A stretch of DNA of 64,000 bases, taken from the NCBI GenBank assembly GCA_944990035.1, contig CALYLX010000139.1, positions 558,001 through 622,000 on the forward strand, read 5' to 3'. Numbering within the stretch: position 1 is the stretch's first letter; the number at the start of each line of letters is the position of its first letter. The translations under genes were made by a program, and so were the position numbers. Positions 44,642 through 57,013 of the stretch are shown in pieces. Origin of the DNA: Clitopilus passeckerianus. Lineage: Eukaryota > Basidiomycota > Agaricomycetes > Agaricales > Entolomataceae. Under the pieces are notes generated by a model that was given only the letters and a program-made list of their open reading frames with translations, was not told where the DNA came from and did no database searches.

Positions 44642-45774
44642 AAGGAGTACGTTGCTCGGAAAAGTGGTTTTTGACGCCAAAATTCAAGCCAATATGGTCG
44701 GCTGCTCTTCCAAATCCTAACCATCGTGGGGTCCATAAATACCACTTCCAGCATCTTCGATATGGAGTTCAAGGTGGTTTTCTCGTAGAAGCTCTGGCGT
44801 CAGTCAAGGAGCGACTGTCGAGCCTCCTTCGTTTGCGTCAGAAATGACTGAGAAGATGTGTGGCGTTCATGTGGTTTGGTTGTGTCAGAGATGAAACCAA
44901 AATCTATCAGGTAATGGGAATTACGTGGACACGTAGTTTCCAAATACAGTAACGGCCTTCGGTTCAAGCAAGGACAAATACATAGGCCAGCAGCCGTTTG
45001 ATGACTCCGATGACTCTAAGCACTTCGCGATCGGACATGGTGTGCCGCCTCTCACTCTCCTGCAAGCCGCTGATACAGACCCATGTACGTGCCGGGGGGT
45101 CTGGTTCAGGGTTTTTCTGCACCTTTGCAGTTTAATGCCCCTCGTCGGGGCTAGTACTAAATGCTGTGAAATAGAGGAATAACATCATAGCTTCGATTAA
45201 TTGTGGAGGACCAGTACTCCGTCAGCAATGAATGTCCTATTATGCTTAGACGGGCCATCCTTAGAAGCAGAGTTGTCGAGTTGTCCCCTCACTTCTAAAT
45301 GAGTCAGGAGTATTGACTAACAACAACGGTCTGTTTGGATCGTGACACCGATCTTTCGAAGCCGACGTATCAGGAGGATACCTCAGCCGAGATGCTCAGA
45401 GGAACAGAACAGTTTGCAGAACACCGGTCAGCTTACCTGCCATGGTCAATGGCTGTGTGCTCCGGTCATGAATTCCCCATACACAAATAAGGCTTTACCC
45501 GAGTTTCAAGACCAGTTACAGCCAGGCGATTGGGGCTTCCCTGATGCTCAAACGGCTGGTATGGACAGAGAGCTCATTTGGAGACATCTGGATGGGCTAC
45601 ATATGCCGTCCACGATTCGGACCCGTGCACGGCCTGTTACAACCCATGCATCACATGAGCGGCATTCTACTCTGACTCGGCTGATAGAAGTTTCTTGGGA
45701 GCCGACTTACTGAACCGATACACATAAAATCTGCTTCGACCGACCTGAACTAACCAATAAACCGCATACCTAAC
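44642..45774. other. Region upstream of P450 copy 1, homologous to the other P450 upstream regions
   Basis: No gene recognised. From about 45060 the sequence resembles the segments preceding copies 3 and 4 (shared words GGTCTGG/CTCAGGGTTT, AAATAGAGGAATAACAT, AATGAGTCAGGAG). The position of the TTACGTCA element of the other copies is changed here to a CATGCATCA-like sequence at about 45645-45653. Confidence 0.55.
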
Positions 45775-48010
45775 ATGTCTACCGTTTCCACAATGGCGAA
45801 TACCGTACTCGAGCGTGGCATTGACGTTCTCAAGCAGCATCCCCAGGCTGCTGGTACCATCTCATGTCTCGCTCTGATAGTCTTTGCTCGCCTCCGCCGC
45901 AAACGCCCCGCCAATCTTGATCTCCGTGGTCCAAAGTCCACGAGCTGGATCTTTGGTGTTTCCGTTGACCTTTTCAAAGCAATGAATACAGGCTACATCT
46001 ACGAATCTTGGTCAAAGCTGTATGGCTCTGCCTACCGGATCCCACTTGCTTTCGGTGACGAAAGCATCGTTCTCATGGATCCGAAAGCCCTTGCCACCCT
46101 CTTTTCGAGAGATACAATCACCTATCAGCAGACAGCGGCTGCTCGAGAGTTCCTTGAGCGCACCGTGAGGTCTCAGTTTGTCCCAAGGTACTACTTATCT
46201 AACTCGAATGTAGTTTGGCAACATGCTCCTAATTGCAGAAGGTGAAGACCATAAACGGTAAGATACTTGCAGGACTCCAAATCATAATCAAACTTCTCAT
46301 GGATGGTCAACTTTAGGCAAAGGAGATCTTTGTCGAGTGGGTTCAGTATTGCTGCAATCCGGAACCTCACGCCTATCTTTCTCGAGTCTGCGTATCATGT
46401 ACGTTTCTTGGAGTTTCCACTGCGGGATCTCTACTTATCTCTGGCTAGGTCAAGGATAGCTGGGATAAAATCATCAATTCTAATGATGGAACTTCAGCTA
46501 CTATTGAAGTTGGACACTGGTTCGTACGCTATTCACTTTCATCCTCGAATGTTGCGCTTACATTCTCACCTATGAAGGATCAATGCCATCACGTACGATT
46601 CGCCGTTGCTTCCAAAGACCTATCCTTGCTCAGGCTATTTCTTCTCAGGTTTGACGGTATCGGACGTGGAGGCTTCTCTCACGATTTCGGAGCGACACAG
46701 GGGAAGCCATCTCTATTGCGAGAACGATTCGATGCGTTCGACGGTTTGAAGCTGAATTTTTCTACGATTGCGGCAGTTCTACTCTCAAGGGTCTTTCCCT
46801 CCATCAACCTACCGACGGAAAGGACTAGACTGATAGCGGAGCTCTCCGCCTGTATCAGAGATGTTGCCATTGATCTCATTGAGAAGGGCAAGGCAGAGAA
46901 GGAGTTAGACGTTGATAACGGCCTCAATAAATCGATCTTGGGCGCCTTGGGTACGTGTTTGATTAGGTCTATGGGATATCTCATCTGATTGTGCGATAGT
47001 TCGTGCGGAAACGGCAAGCGCAAATATTCACATGGACGTAGAAGAAATCAAGGCTCAGGTGAGTGCTAGACTGTCACTCCGCTGTCAGTACGTATTTCTC
47101 AACGATATTTATTAGGTCGTGAGTATCTTACGTGCAATTCCGTTGCATTCTCTCATTATTGGTCTATTGTAGATCCTCCTCATGCTGGCTGGCTACCAAA
47201 CCGTTTCGGGTAAGAGTCCGTTATGCGCAATGAAGGGCAATGTACTAAAGGCTCTGTAGCTGCTATGGTGTGGTGCATTGTTGAACTTGCTCGCAACCCA
47301 GAAGTACAACGTAAATTGCGCGAGGAATTGTCTGAGCTCACAGACGACGATCCATCTTATGAGCAACTGAGCTCCAGTCTCCCATATCTGGACGCTGTCG
47401 TTTGCGAAACGCTGAGGCTTCATCCTTCGCTACCCGAAATCAACCGGCAGGTACAGAAATCTTCCTCCTTCGCGTTTGCTACGCTAACAGGGTTGACCAG
47501 GCCCAAGTCGACGACGCCTTGCCTCTTTCAACTCCTCTCACGAATGCGAAGGGCGAGACGATCCAGAACCTTCCCGTCCCCGCAGGAGCCAAGATTCGTA
47601 TCCCTATAGATGCCGTTAACTTGAGCGAGGAATTGTGGGGAGAGGATAGCCATTCCTTCAACCCTTCTCGATGGATTGATGGCACTAAGAACTTAAGAGC
47701 TGAAGAGGTCTCTGGGTTCCGTCATTTGCTGACCTTCGCCGACGGACCTCGTACCTGTCTTGGTCGACTCTTCGCCCTGACGGAGTTCAAGGTAATAAAT
47801 TTGTCCCTTCTCGTTCATGTGATGTGGAAAGTCTAAGTTCTTCGTTCGTTCTAGGCTGCCCTGTCGGTGCTCGTCCGGAACTACTCTTTCGAACTGCCTC
47901 ATGGCGTTGACACTAAGATCGCTTTGCATAGAAGATTTACCGTTCGCCCGAAGTTGGAAGGAGAAGAGGGTCCCACATTGCCTATGATTGTGAAGCTGAT
48001 AAATCGTTGA
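45775..48010 (+). CDS. Cytochrome P450, array copy 1 (altered I-helix)
   Basis: Eleven exons give 541 residues: 45775-46164, 46214-46257, 46317-46398, 46449-46519, 46649-46950, 47000-47058, 47116-47118, 47173-47209, 47260-47450, 47501-47791, 47855-48010. Membrane-anchored haem monooxygenase. A hydrophobic N-terminal segment (ISCLALIVFARLRRK region) precedes GPKSTSWIFG. The K-helix ETLR, the NPSRW segment and the haem loop FADGPRTCLG (ligand Cys479) are all present. In the I-helix this copy reads AGYQTVS where the other three read AGYETTA, so the acid of the acid/alcohol proton-relay pair is Gln326. Exon 7 is only 3 nt (GTC, Val317). The frame is intact and family residues are otherwise kept, so it may be a working but functionally shifted enzyme. 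CYP family not assigned. Confidence 0.92.
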
Positions 48011-48702
48011 GAAAACGTTGTTTGTAGAAGCTAATGACTGGAGTGGCTGTTAAGCGATCGTTATTCGACTTGAAGTGGAGAAATAAGTTTATTACTTGAG
48101 GTTTCTGATCTATAGAAGTATTCTTGAAATAAATTTACTGGAAGATACTTCCATTCAATGTCTAATCTTGCGGCAACCCAACAAGTCGTGAATGTGTTAC
48201 CTCTTGGAAAAGGTACTTCATAATGAGCCGCCCATCAACCGGCGAAAGTAATAGAACAACTCACCTTTAATTGGTTGTCCATGACTGTCTCCTCTGTGTT
48301 CCCTCCCAGCCGTTCAATAAGGCTACCTTATTATGCTAGCATATATGGTGCAGTCGCCCCGAGGAAACGATTGCTCGAATATTCCGTTGTATAGTGGTTA
48401 CGGTTAAATGAAAGAGAGGCGATTGCCTTATTTAACTCTGTTCAATCAAAGTCGAGTGTGCGATCACCAGCCAATCATTAATCAGCGCTTAACCCGCTTT
48501 CATTCTTGTCTCTCATGCGAAAAACCGACATTGCTGCCAGCTTAGTAACTCACGACAACCCATGATGACTTCAAACGGCTGGTATGACTAGAGCGCTGAT
48601 TTGCATGAATATTGGATATCTGGATTGGTTGTATAGACCCTCCTAGTATCAAGTCTCCTAGTGTTGGGCCTACGATTCGGGGCCCGCAAACAGTAACAAC
48701 CT
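48011..48702. other. Intergenic spacer between P450 copies 1 and 2
   Basis: No gene. The part at 48020-48200 shares words with the 3' flanks of other copies (GTTTCTGATCTATAGAA; GCGGCAACCCAACAAGTCGTG), so the 3' UTR/flank was duplicated with the genes. Confidence 0.5.
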
Positions 48703-48710
48703 TTACGTCA
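48703..48710 (+). promoter_or_regulatory. TTACGTCA (CRE/bZIP-like) element, P450 copy 2
   Basis: It lies 171 bp before the ATG, within a longer block (GGGGCCCGCAAACAGTAACA followed by ACCTTTACGTCA) conserved upstream of copies 3 and 4. TTACGTCA is a typical fungal bZIP/ATF-CREB half-palindrome. Its regulatory role is inferred from conservation and position. Confidence 0.5.
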
Positions 48711-48880
48711 TCATCAGAGGTGGAAATACCGTTCCTGTGCCAAATGTATTCAGATCAGTGCATGGTCTTCGGCAGAATGCCAGCCCTCTGACGACGCCTA
48801 TAGAAGTCTATTAGGAGCCGATCCACTTAAATACTCTACTTCAATCAACCTATACTAACTAACAATCACTCATACCTGAC

Positions 48881-51118
48881 ATGTCCACAGTTTCCATTAT
48901 GGCGAATTCCATACTCGAGCGTGGCATTGACCTTCTCAAGCAGCATCCCCGAGCTGCAGCTGGTGCCATCTCATGTCTTGCTCTCGTAGTCTTTGCTCGC
49001 CTCCGCCGCAAACGTCGCGCCAGTCTTAACCTCCATGGTCCAAAGTCCACGAGCTGGATTTTCGGCGTTTCTAGTGACCTATTCAGCGCAATGAATGCAA
49101 GCTACATCTATGAATCTTGGTCGAAGCTGTATGGCTCTGCGTATCGGATCCCGCTCGCTTTCGGGGACGAAAGCATAGTTCTCATGGATCCGAAAGCCGT
49201 CGCCACCTTCTTCTCCAGGGACACAACCACCTACCAGCAGCCGGCGACTATTCGAGGCTTCCTTAGGCGCAACGTGAGTTCTTTATTTGTGCCTATCTAC
49301 CAGCTCTCTAACTCTTAGAACGCAGTTCGGCAACATGCTCGTAATTGCAGAAGCCGAAGATCACAAACGGTAAGATACTTACAGGACCTCGAATCATAAT
49401 CAAACTTCTCATGTATGGTCGGCTTTAGACAGAGGAGATCTCTGTCCACTGGGTTCAGCATTGCTGCAATCCGGAGCCTAACGCCTATCTTCCTCGAGTC
49501 CGCATACCATGTACGTTTTCTTGGAGTTCCGCCATCCGGTCGTTACTCATCTCTACCTAGGTCAAGGATAACTGGGACAAGATCATCAATTCTAACGATG
49601 GAGCTTCAGCCACTATTGAAGTTGGACACTGGTGCGTGGGCTATCCACTTTTTATCCCCGCATCGTATACCGATAGTACCACTTATGAAGGGTAAATGCA
49701 ATCACGTACGGTGCACGCCATTTTTCAAAGATCTATCCGTCCTCACGCTATATCTATTTAGGCTTGATAGCATCGGTCGTGGAGGTTTCTCTCACGATTT
49801 TGGAGCAACGCAGGGGAAGCCATCTCTATTACGAGATCGATTCGAAGCATTCAACGGCCTGAGACCGACTTTTGCGATTATGGCCGCATTCCTTCTGTCG
49901 AGTATCCTCCCACCCTGTGCCAAACTACCGACGGAGCAGGATAGGTTGATAGCTGAGCTCTCCGCGAGTATCAGAGATATTGCTGTTGGTCTCATTGAGA
50001 AGGGCAAGGCGGAGAAGGAGTTGGACATTGACAACGGCCTCGATAAATCGATTCTGGGTGCTTTAGGTGCGTGTAGGATGTATGTTGCGGAACCTGCTCC
50101 TAATCAAGTACTAGTTCGTGCGGAAACCGCCAGCGCAAACATTCATATGGATGTGGAAGAAATCAAGGCTCAGGTGCGTACTTGACAAACACTTATTGAA
50201 CATACAGACTTAACGACCTTGATCCAGGTCGTAAGTAATATCTAGTGTGCTTTCTTATGGAGTCCCCTGATTGTTCTGGGTTAGGGCCTCTTCATGCTTG
50301 CTGGTTACGAGACTACAGCGAGTAAGGATCCCATCCATTTGACTAGGGGACGTACTGACCGCACTCTGCAGCTGCAATCTCGTGGTGCATCGTTGAGCTA
50401 TCTCGCAACCCAGAAGTGCAACACAAATTGCGAGAGGAACTATCTGGATTCACAGATGACGATCCATCGTATGAGCAATTGAGCTCCGGTCTGCCATATC
50501 TGGACGCTGTCGTCTGCGAAACGCTGAGGCTTCACCCTTCGGTCCCCGAAATCCGCCGACAGGTATGGAGACCTTCCTCCTTCGCCTTGCTTTCTCCTGG
50601 CTAACAAGTTTGACCAGGCCCAAGTCGATGACGTCTTGCCCCTCTCAACGCCCCTCACGAATGGGAGAGGTGAGACGATCCAGAACCTTCCCATTCCCGC
50701 AGGAGCCAAGATCCGTATCCCTCTCGGCGCTGTTAACTTGAGCGAGGAGTTGTGGGGAGAGGATAGCCATTCCTTCAACCCTTCGCGATGGATTGACGGC
50801 GCCAAGAATCTTAGAGCTGAAGAGGTCTCTGGGTTCCGTCATTTGCTGACCTTCGCCGACGGACCTCGTACCTGCCTTGGCCGACTCTTCGCCCTGACCG
50901 AGCTCAAGGTAATAAATCTATCCCTCCTCGTTTATGTATAATATCTGAATTGTTCGTCCTAGGCTGCTCTCTCGGTGCTCGTCCGAAACTACTCTTTCGA
51001 ACTGCCACATGGTGTCGATACTAAGATCGCTTTGCATAGAGCACTTACCGTTCGCCCGAAGTTGGAAGGAGAAGAGGGTCCTACCTTGCCCATGATTGTG
51101 AAGATGATAATTCACTAG
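48881..51118 (+). CDS. Cytochrome P450, array copy 2
   Basis: Eleven exons give 543 residues: 48881-49273, 49326-49369, 49429-49510, 49561-49631, 49762-50066, 50115-50173, 50228-50230, 50285-50321, 50372-50562, 50618-50908, 50963-51118. Motifs: membrane anchor SCLALVVFARLRRKRR, I-helix AGYETTA (Glu328-Thr329), K-helix E381TLR384, and haem loop FADGPRTCLG with Cys481. The 3-nt exon 7 is GTC (Val319). Exon 1 is nearly identical to copy 4 over about 180 bp, while the end of exon 10 through early exon 11 matches copies 4 and 3 in turn, a mosaic pattern. It follows its own upstream block with the TTACGTCA element. Substrate unknown. Confidence 0.93.
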
Positions 51119-52038
51119 ACCGGACCCAGAGTCGTTTATAAGGCGATCGTTCTTGAATAATTTTGATACATGATGTTTCTCATCTGTAATAACGTCCTTT
51201 ACATGAGATTATTGAAAGCTACCTTCATCTAATGGAACTTTAAGCTTTATGTACTACCACGCGGCGGTCCAGAAAACGAGAATTACGTGTTGAAGCAAGG
51301 ACAAATAGGTCAGTCTGCGCAACGCCGCCCTGCCGTTCTTGACCTTATGTTTGACGCTCAATGAAGCTCGCAGCTTGCAGGCTTGTAGATAGCGAGGTGT
51401 CACAGAAGCTCATCGTGCATGCTGTGCTGCAGCTCCGAGTCACATATCTGACCCTATGTACTTACGCGCCAGGCTCTGGCTCAGGGTTTGTGCTGCGCCT
51501 TTGCCGAGGTCTTTGTCATTGGGGTTACTCTCCCCTGACGGCTAGTCAGTACTTAATGCGAAATAGAGGAATGATAACATAGGTTTAGACCATTGCGTGA
51601 GCCCAATATTCTGTCAGCAACAAACCTTCTCGACGTAGACGGGTCATTCTTAGCCTCCTGCCTTCTAAATGAGTCAGGCGAAATGACTAACATCCCTCCT
51701 CTGATTGGGTGGCGACTCCAATCTTCAGAGGATGCCTCAGCCGGGATGCTCATAGGAACAACACGATTTGTAGAACGCCTGTCCGCTTACATGGCAAGGA
51801 CAATGGGTGTGTATATCTGCCACGATTTCGCCACGGACAACGGAGGGTTTACCCGAACTTCTTGCCCAGGATCTCGCAATAATCAGCCCGTTAGAGCTCC
51901 CTCGATGCCCAAACTTCTAGGATTGACATTGCGCTCATTTCCAGAGTTACTAGATATCTGGATTGGATGCGCATGACTCGCTAGCATCCAGCCTCCCGAA
52001 GTTGTGTGTCATTCTGGGCCCGTAGACTGTAACAACCC
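51119..52038. other. Duplicated P450 upstream region (copy 3)
   Basis: No gene. From about 51440 it aligns by eye with 45060-45700 and 56390-57010: CAGGCTCTGGCTCAGGGTTT, AAATAGAGGAATGATAACAT, AATGAGTCAGGCGAAATGAC and TGATTGGGTGGCGACTCC recur in the same order. Confidence 0.55.
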
Positions 52039-52046
52039 TTACGTCA
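52039..52046 (+). promoter_or_regulatory. TTACGTCA (CRE/bZIP-like) element, P450 copy 3
   Basis: It lies 219 bp before the ATG in the conserved block GTAACAACCCTTACGTCACA. The extra distance relative to copies 2 and 4 comes from an AT-rich stretch inserted at about 52075-52160. Confidence 0.5.
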
Positions 52047-52264
52047 CATGAGCGCTATTTCCAGTCTGATGTGCCAAATGTCAATATATTCCTTATGTAA
52101 CGTAGTCGGTTTGTCAATAATGCTTTGATAATGCTAATGCTATTCAGATTAAGTGTAGATCAGTGTATGACTGACGACGCCTGATAGAAGGTTATTTGGA
52201 GCCGATCCAGTTAAATAGCCTGACTCGGCGACCTGGACTAACTGCCAGCCCACACACAGCTGAC

Positions 52265-54495
52265 ATGTCTACTATTTCCATGATGGCGAAAACTATATTC
52301 GAGCTTGGCCTTGACGTCCTCAACCGGCATCCCTGGGGTGCAACTGGGGCCATCCCGTGCCTCGCTCTTGTGGCCTTTGCTCGCCTCCGCCACAAACGTC
52401 GCCCCAGCCTTAACCTCCATGGTCCAAAGTCTACGAGCTGGATCTTCGGTGTTTCTAGTGATCTTTTCAATGCCATGAATGCAAGTTACATCTACGAGTC
52501 TTGGTCGAAGCTGTATGGCGGGGCCTATAGAATCCCACTTGTATTCGGCGAGGAATGCATAGTTCTTATGGACCCGAAAGCTGTGGCTACCTTCTTCTCG
52601 AGGGATACGACTACCTACCAGCAGACGGCGAATATTAGAGGCTTCCTTGGGCGAAACGTGGGGTCTCGCATTCTTCTCCTTATGTACCACAGCTCTAACC
52701 CTTTGAACGTAGTTTGGCAATGTACTCCTAATTGCAGAAGCCGAAGACCATAAACGGTAAGATACATGTACACCCTATATAAAACTTTCTCATAAATAGT
52801 CGACTTCAGACAGAGGAGGTCCTTATCCACTGGATTTAGCATTACTGCAATACGAAACCTCGCGCCTATTTTCCTTGAATCCGCATACCATGTACGCGTC
52901 TTCGGACTTTCGCGCCCCCGATCTCTACTTATCTCTGCTTAGGTCAAGAATAACTGGGACAAGATCCTCGATTCTGACGGGGGAACTTCATCTACTATTG
53001 AAGTGGGACACTGGTTCGTGTGATATTCGATTTCATTTCGAATGGTTAGCTCATAGTACTCCTTACAAAGGGTAAATGCCATCACGTACGGTGAACGTTT
53101 GGTTTACAAGATCTGTCGTTGCTCACGCCATACCGTTGCAGGCTTGACAGTATTGGCCGTGGAGGCTTTTCTCATGACTTTGAGGCCACTCAAGGGAAAC
53201 CATCGCTATTACGAGATCGTTTCGAAGCCTTCAATGGCCTGAAGCCCACTTTCGTGAGTATGGTGGCGATCCTATTGTCGGGTATCTTCCCGCCCATTGC
53301 CAAACTCCCGACGCAGAGGAAGAAGCTCACATCTGAGCTCTCCGCGAGTATCAAAGGCGTCGCTGTTGATCTCATCGAGAAGGGCAAGGCGGAGAAGGAG
53401 CTAGATATTGACAACGGCCTTGATAAATCGATTCTGGGTGCTTTAGGTGAGTATATTGAACTGAGTTATGCGATCTCTCTCTTTGATCAAACGACAGTCC
53501 GTGCCGAAACTGCAAGCGCAAATATTCGTATGGATGTGGAGGAAATCAAGGCTCAGGTGGGTACTAGACTGCCGTTTTCGTTTATCAGGCTAAACGATAT
53601 TAAATCAGGTTGTAAGTAATATCTACCATGCTGCGCCTGTTGTATTTTCTGATCAATCGACTTCAGGGTCTCTTCATGCTCGCAGGGTACGAGACTACAG
53701 CGAGTAAGTGTTCATTATGTACGATGAGGCCAACATACCAAAAAGCTTCACAGCTGCGATCTCGTGGTGCATCGTCGAGCTAGCTCGAAGCCCGGAAATA
53801 CAGCGTAAGCTGAGAGAGGAATTGTCCGGCTTCACAGACGACGATCCAACGTATGAGCAGTTGAGCTCCGGTCTGCCTTACCTTGATGCTGTCGTCTGCG
53901 AAACACTGAGGCTTCATCCTTCCGTAACGGAAGTCACCCGACAGGTACGGCAACCCCCCTCCTCCTTGTTTCCTCTGCTAAGCGGGACGACCAGGCTCAA
54001 GTAGACGATGTTTTGCCTCTGTCGACTCCGCTCACGAATGCGAAAGGCGAGACCATGGAAAATCTCCCTGTTCCTGCTGGAGTCAAGATCCGGATTCCTC
54101 TGGGCGCTGTTAATCTGAGTGAGGAGCTATGGGGAGAGGATAGCCATTCCTTCAACCCCTCTCGATGGCTTGACGGCGCCAAGAATCTTAGAGCTGAAGA
54201 GGTCTCTGGGTTCCGTCATCTGTTGACCTTCGCCGATGGACCTCGTACCTGCCTTGGTCGACTATTCGCCCTGACCGAGATCAAGGTAATATATCTGCCC
54301 CTCCACGTTCATGTATAATGTCTGAATTGTTCGTCCTAGGCTGCTCTCTCGGTGCTCGTCCGAAACTACTCTTTCGAACTGCCACATGGTGTCGATACTA
54401 AGATCGCTTTGCATAGAGCACTTACCGTTCGCCCGAAGTTGGAAGGAGAAGAGGGCCCTACCTTACCCATGCTTGTAAAGAAGATAAATCACTGA
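52265..54495 (+). CDS. Cytochrome P450, array copy 3
   Basis: Eleven exons give 543 residues: 52265-52657, 52713-52756, 52810-52891, 52943-53013, 53142-53446, 53498-53556, 53609-53611, 53667-53703, 53754-53944, 53995-54285, 54340-54495. I-helix AGYETTA, K-helix ETLR, SRW segment and haem loop FADGPRTCLG (Cys481) are all intact. Exon 7 is 3 nt but reads GTT rather than GTC, a synonymous Val codon. The first donor is the weak GTGGGG. The start of exon 11 is identical to copy 2 for more than 100 bp, suggesting recent conversion. Unlike its sisters, the 3' flank homology does not follow the stop but resumes about 1.6 kb later. Confidence 0.92.
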
Positions 54496-54499
54496 TGGC

Positions 54500-56090
54500 T
54501 AGAGGCCATCACCAAAACGTCCACAAGTTTCCATACGAATACATGTCCATACATAGCCCACATGGGTTCCATAGCATCCATATTTACTAGCAGAGTATAC
54601 ATTGAAAACCATTATCGAGTCGCTCTGGATACTTCGTGCCAAATATGTGTGTTTGGATCAACTAAGTAAACTTCGCTCAAGTATGTGAATTTCTACGACT
54701 ATGTATTCGCATGGAAACTTGCCTGGAACGAGGCCTTGAATGAGCCGGGCTTGAGCCGGCTTTTTCACATCCAACGGAATTAAGAAAATATTTATATTCG
54801 ATTAACTATATTAGAACAGCTTTACAATACTCGTATAACGCAATACCGCCATCCTGACACTTAGCTTCCCAATCCCTTCCCCAAAACAGACGCATGCGAT
54901 TCTCAAATAAAAGCCAAGCCAGTAAACAAGAGAAAGATTGGAAGGGGCGAGTGCCTACCCGTGAGGGGCCAGATGCAAAGGGCCGTGAGACGGGGTCATG
55001 CCCAATGGCTAGGGGGTTGGCGGGGTCCTGGTGTCTCTCCTCGTAGTGTGATAGAGTGATGTTGGAGCTCTGCGGAAGCCAGATAAGTGGCTATATGCGC
55101 TCTAAAAGGTGGGGCTTATTACCAGATGTTGCGGGGCGGTCGTGAGCAGCCTTCATACGCAGTTCAAGAAGGCCCATGATCCCAATATTGTAGCCATACC
55201 AAATGATGGGACGGAATACCGCGCATATAGTCTTAGCCAAACGACGCCGAATGCATGATCAGCAACTGCCAGGTACTACAAAAGTGCGCTGAAGGCGCTC
55301 ACCTAAGATGCCGAGGCCATTATCTCTTGTCGTTGGCTCGAATATCTGGTATTGGGTTCAAGGAAGTGAACCCGAAAGGTCGCTGCCGGAGAGATGGTGG
55401 TGGTAGGAGAAGAAGAAAGATGGGGTCGACGGAAACGCGTCAAGTCGAGATTGACGCGTTTGATCATGTGATCGGATACCGCCGAACGCACAGACCATCC
55501 TCGGGACCTCAGCCTTCGAAACTCCAAGTCCGTTCCGCCAGTGCAAGTTCGGTCCTTGGTTCAACCAATTGATGAGGTTCTTTCTGATAATATTGGCGCT
55601 GTAACTTGGGTGGCGAATCGTGTAGGATTGAGTATTCTGCTAAGAGACGGACGAACGCATCCATTTGACCTTTGAAATGACTTCGTACCTTGCTTCTCAC
55701 TGAGAGGCTGAAAGTGTAGGGTCGGCACTGGCTGGTCTGCCGGATTCTGGGTTTGTTGAATACTCGAAAAGGTCCGTGATAGCCTTACTATCCTACGTGG
55801 GAGCTCTTTCATATTCTCATAACTATGCATAGTCTTCCATAGTCGTCCCGAACTTCGTCGGGAGTTTACATTTGAATACTTAGATGCACGAAAGTTCCCA
55901 AATCGACACATTCTCAGAGAAAGATGATCGGATCAATCCATGCTTATCCTAAGATCTGTACAATTATGGAAGGGGCCTATCAACTTTGGGTGCACTTTGG
56001 GAGCAAATGCATTTTTATCTGAAGAAGATGGGATCATACTTACCATACATAGACATACTGACATTTGGTCAATTTGGTGATGAGTTGCTT
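54500..56090. other. About 1.6 kb of unrelated sequence inserted after P450 copy 3
   Basis: In copies 1, 2 and 4 the stop codon is followed within about 60-100 bp by a conserved 3' flank (TTGATGTTTCTGATCTATAG-like, then a CTACCTTCAT-like word). After copy 3 that flank starts only near 56100. The intervening sequence shares nothing with the array, holds no convincing ORF and starts with a small hairpin (GATGGCTAGAGGCCATC). It may be an inserted non-coding element; no terminal repeats or target duplication were recognised. Confidence 0.45.
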
Positions 56091-57013
56091 GTTATCTTCG
56101 GCAAGTTGAAATGGAGGAATAATTTTATCACTTGATGTTTCTGAGTTGTAGACATATTCTTGAGCTGAATTTATTGGAAGCGACCTTCATGTAATGTCCA
56201 ATTATGCGGCAATCCAACAAGTCGTGCAGCAAGGAAACCCGAAAGCATCAGATCAGGAGAATCGCGTGCCTTCCCAAAGCAGTAATCTTCTGCGGTTCAG
56301 GCGACTTTACGTTTGTAGGGAAATTGAAGCTGCAGGGGTAATGGAAGCTTTTCGTACATGCTATGCGACAAGTCTCACTTTTCCGCAAGCTACTGATACA
56401 ACCTGATATACACGCCAGGGGTTCTGGCTCAGGGTTTTTGTTGCGTCTTCTCCAGTGGTGATGCCCTTCACTGGCCGCCAACCAGCAGCTAGGTAGTACC
56501 GCGGTAGAGGAACGATGTCATAGCTTCAATCAATTGTGTGCCAATATTCGATCAGCAATCAACCTTCGCGTAGACGGCCCATTCTTAGAAGCATATTTGT
56601 CTCCTCCCTTCTAAATGAGTCAGGAGAAATGACTAACATCTGACCTCTGATTGGGTGGTGACTCCAATCCCTCAAGGACCGCGGCCACTGACACCGATAT
56701 ATCAGGAGAATGCCTCAGCAAGGATGCCCATAGGAACAAAACGGTTTGAAGAACGCGTCAACTTGCCTGGCAGGAGCATTGGGTGTGGTACGTAGGGCAT
56801 GACTTCGCCACAGAACCGAGGGTTTACCCGAACTTCCAGCCCAGTACCTCACAACAACCAGGCGGCTGGGGTTCCCATGATGTGCAAACGACTGATAGGG
56901 CCAGAGCGCTCATTTGCAGGGATATTAGATATCTGCGTTGGCTGTATAGACCCTCCTAGCATCAAGTCTCCTGGTGCTGTCTGCGATTCGGGGCCCGCAG
57001 ACAGTAACAACCC
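56091..57013. other. Displaced P450 3' flank plus duplicated upstream region of copy 4
   Basis: 56100-56240 corresponds to the downstream flank of the other P450 genes (GCGGCAATCCAACAAGTCGTG word). 56390-57010 corresponds to the duplicated upstream block seen before copies 1 and 3. No gene is present. Confidence 0.55.

Noticed and set aside
55255..55911. Overlapping frames in the block after P450 copy 3
   Set aside because: None has a recognisable domain or consistent splice sites; basic low-complexity stretches look like chance.
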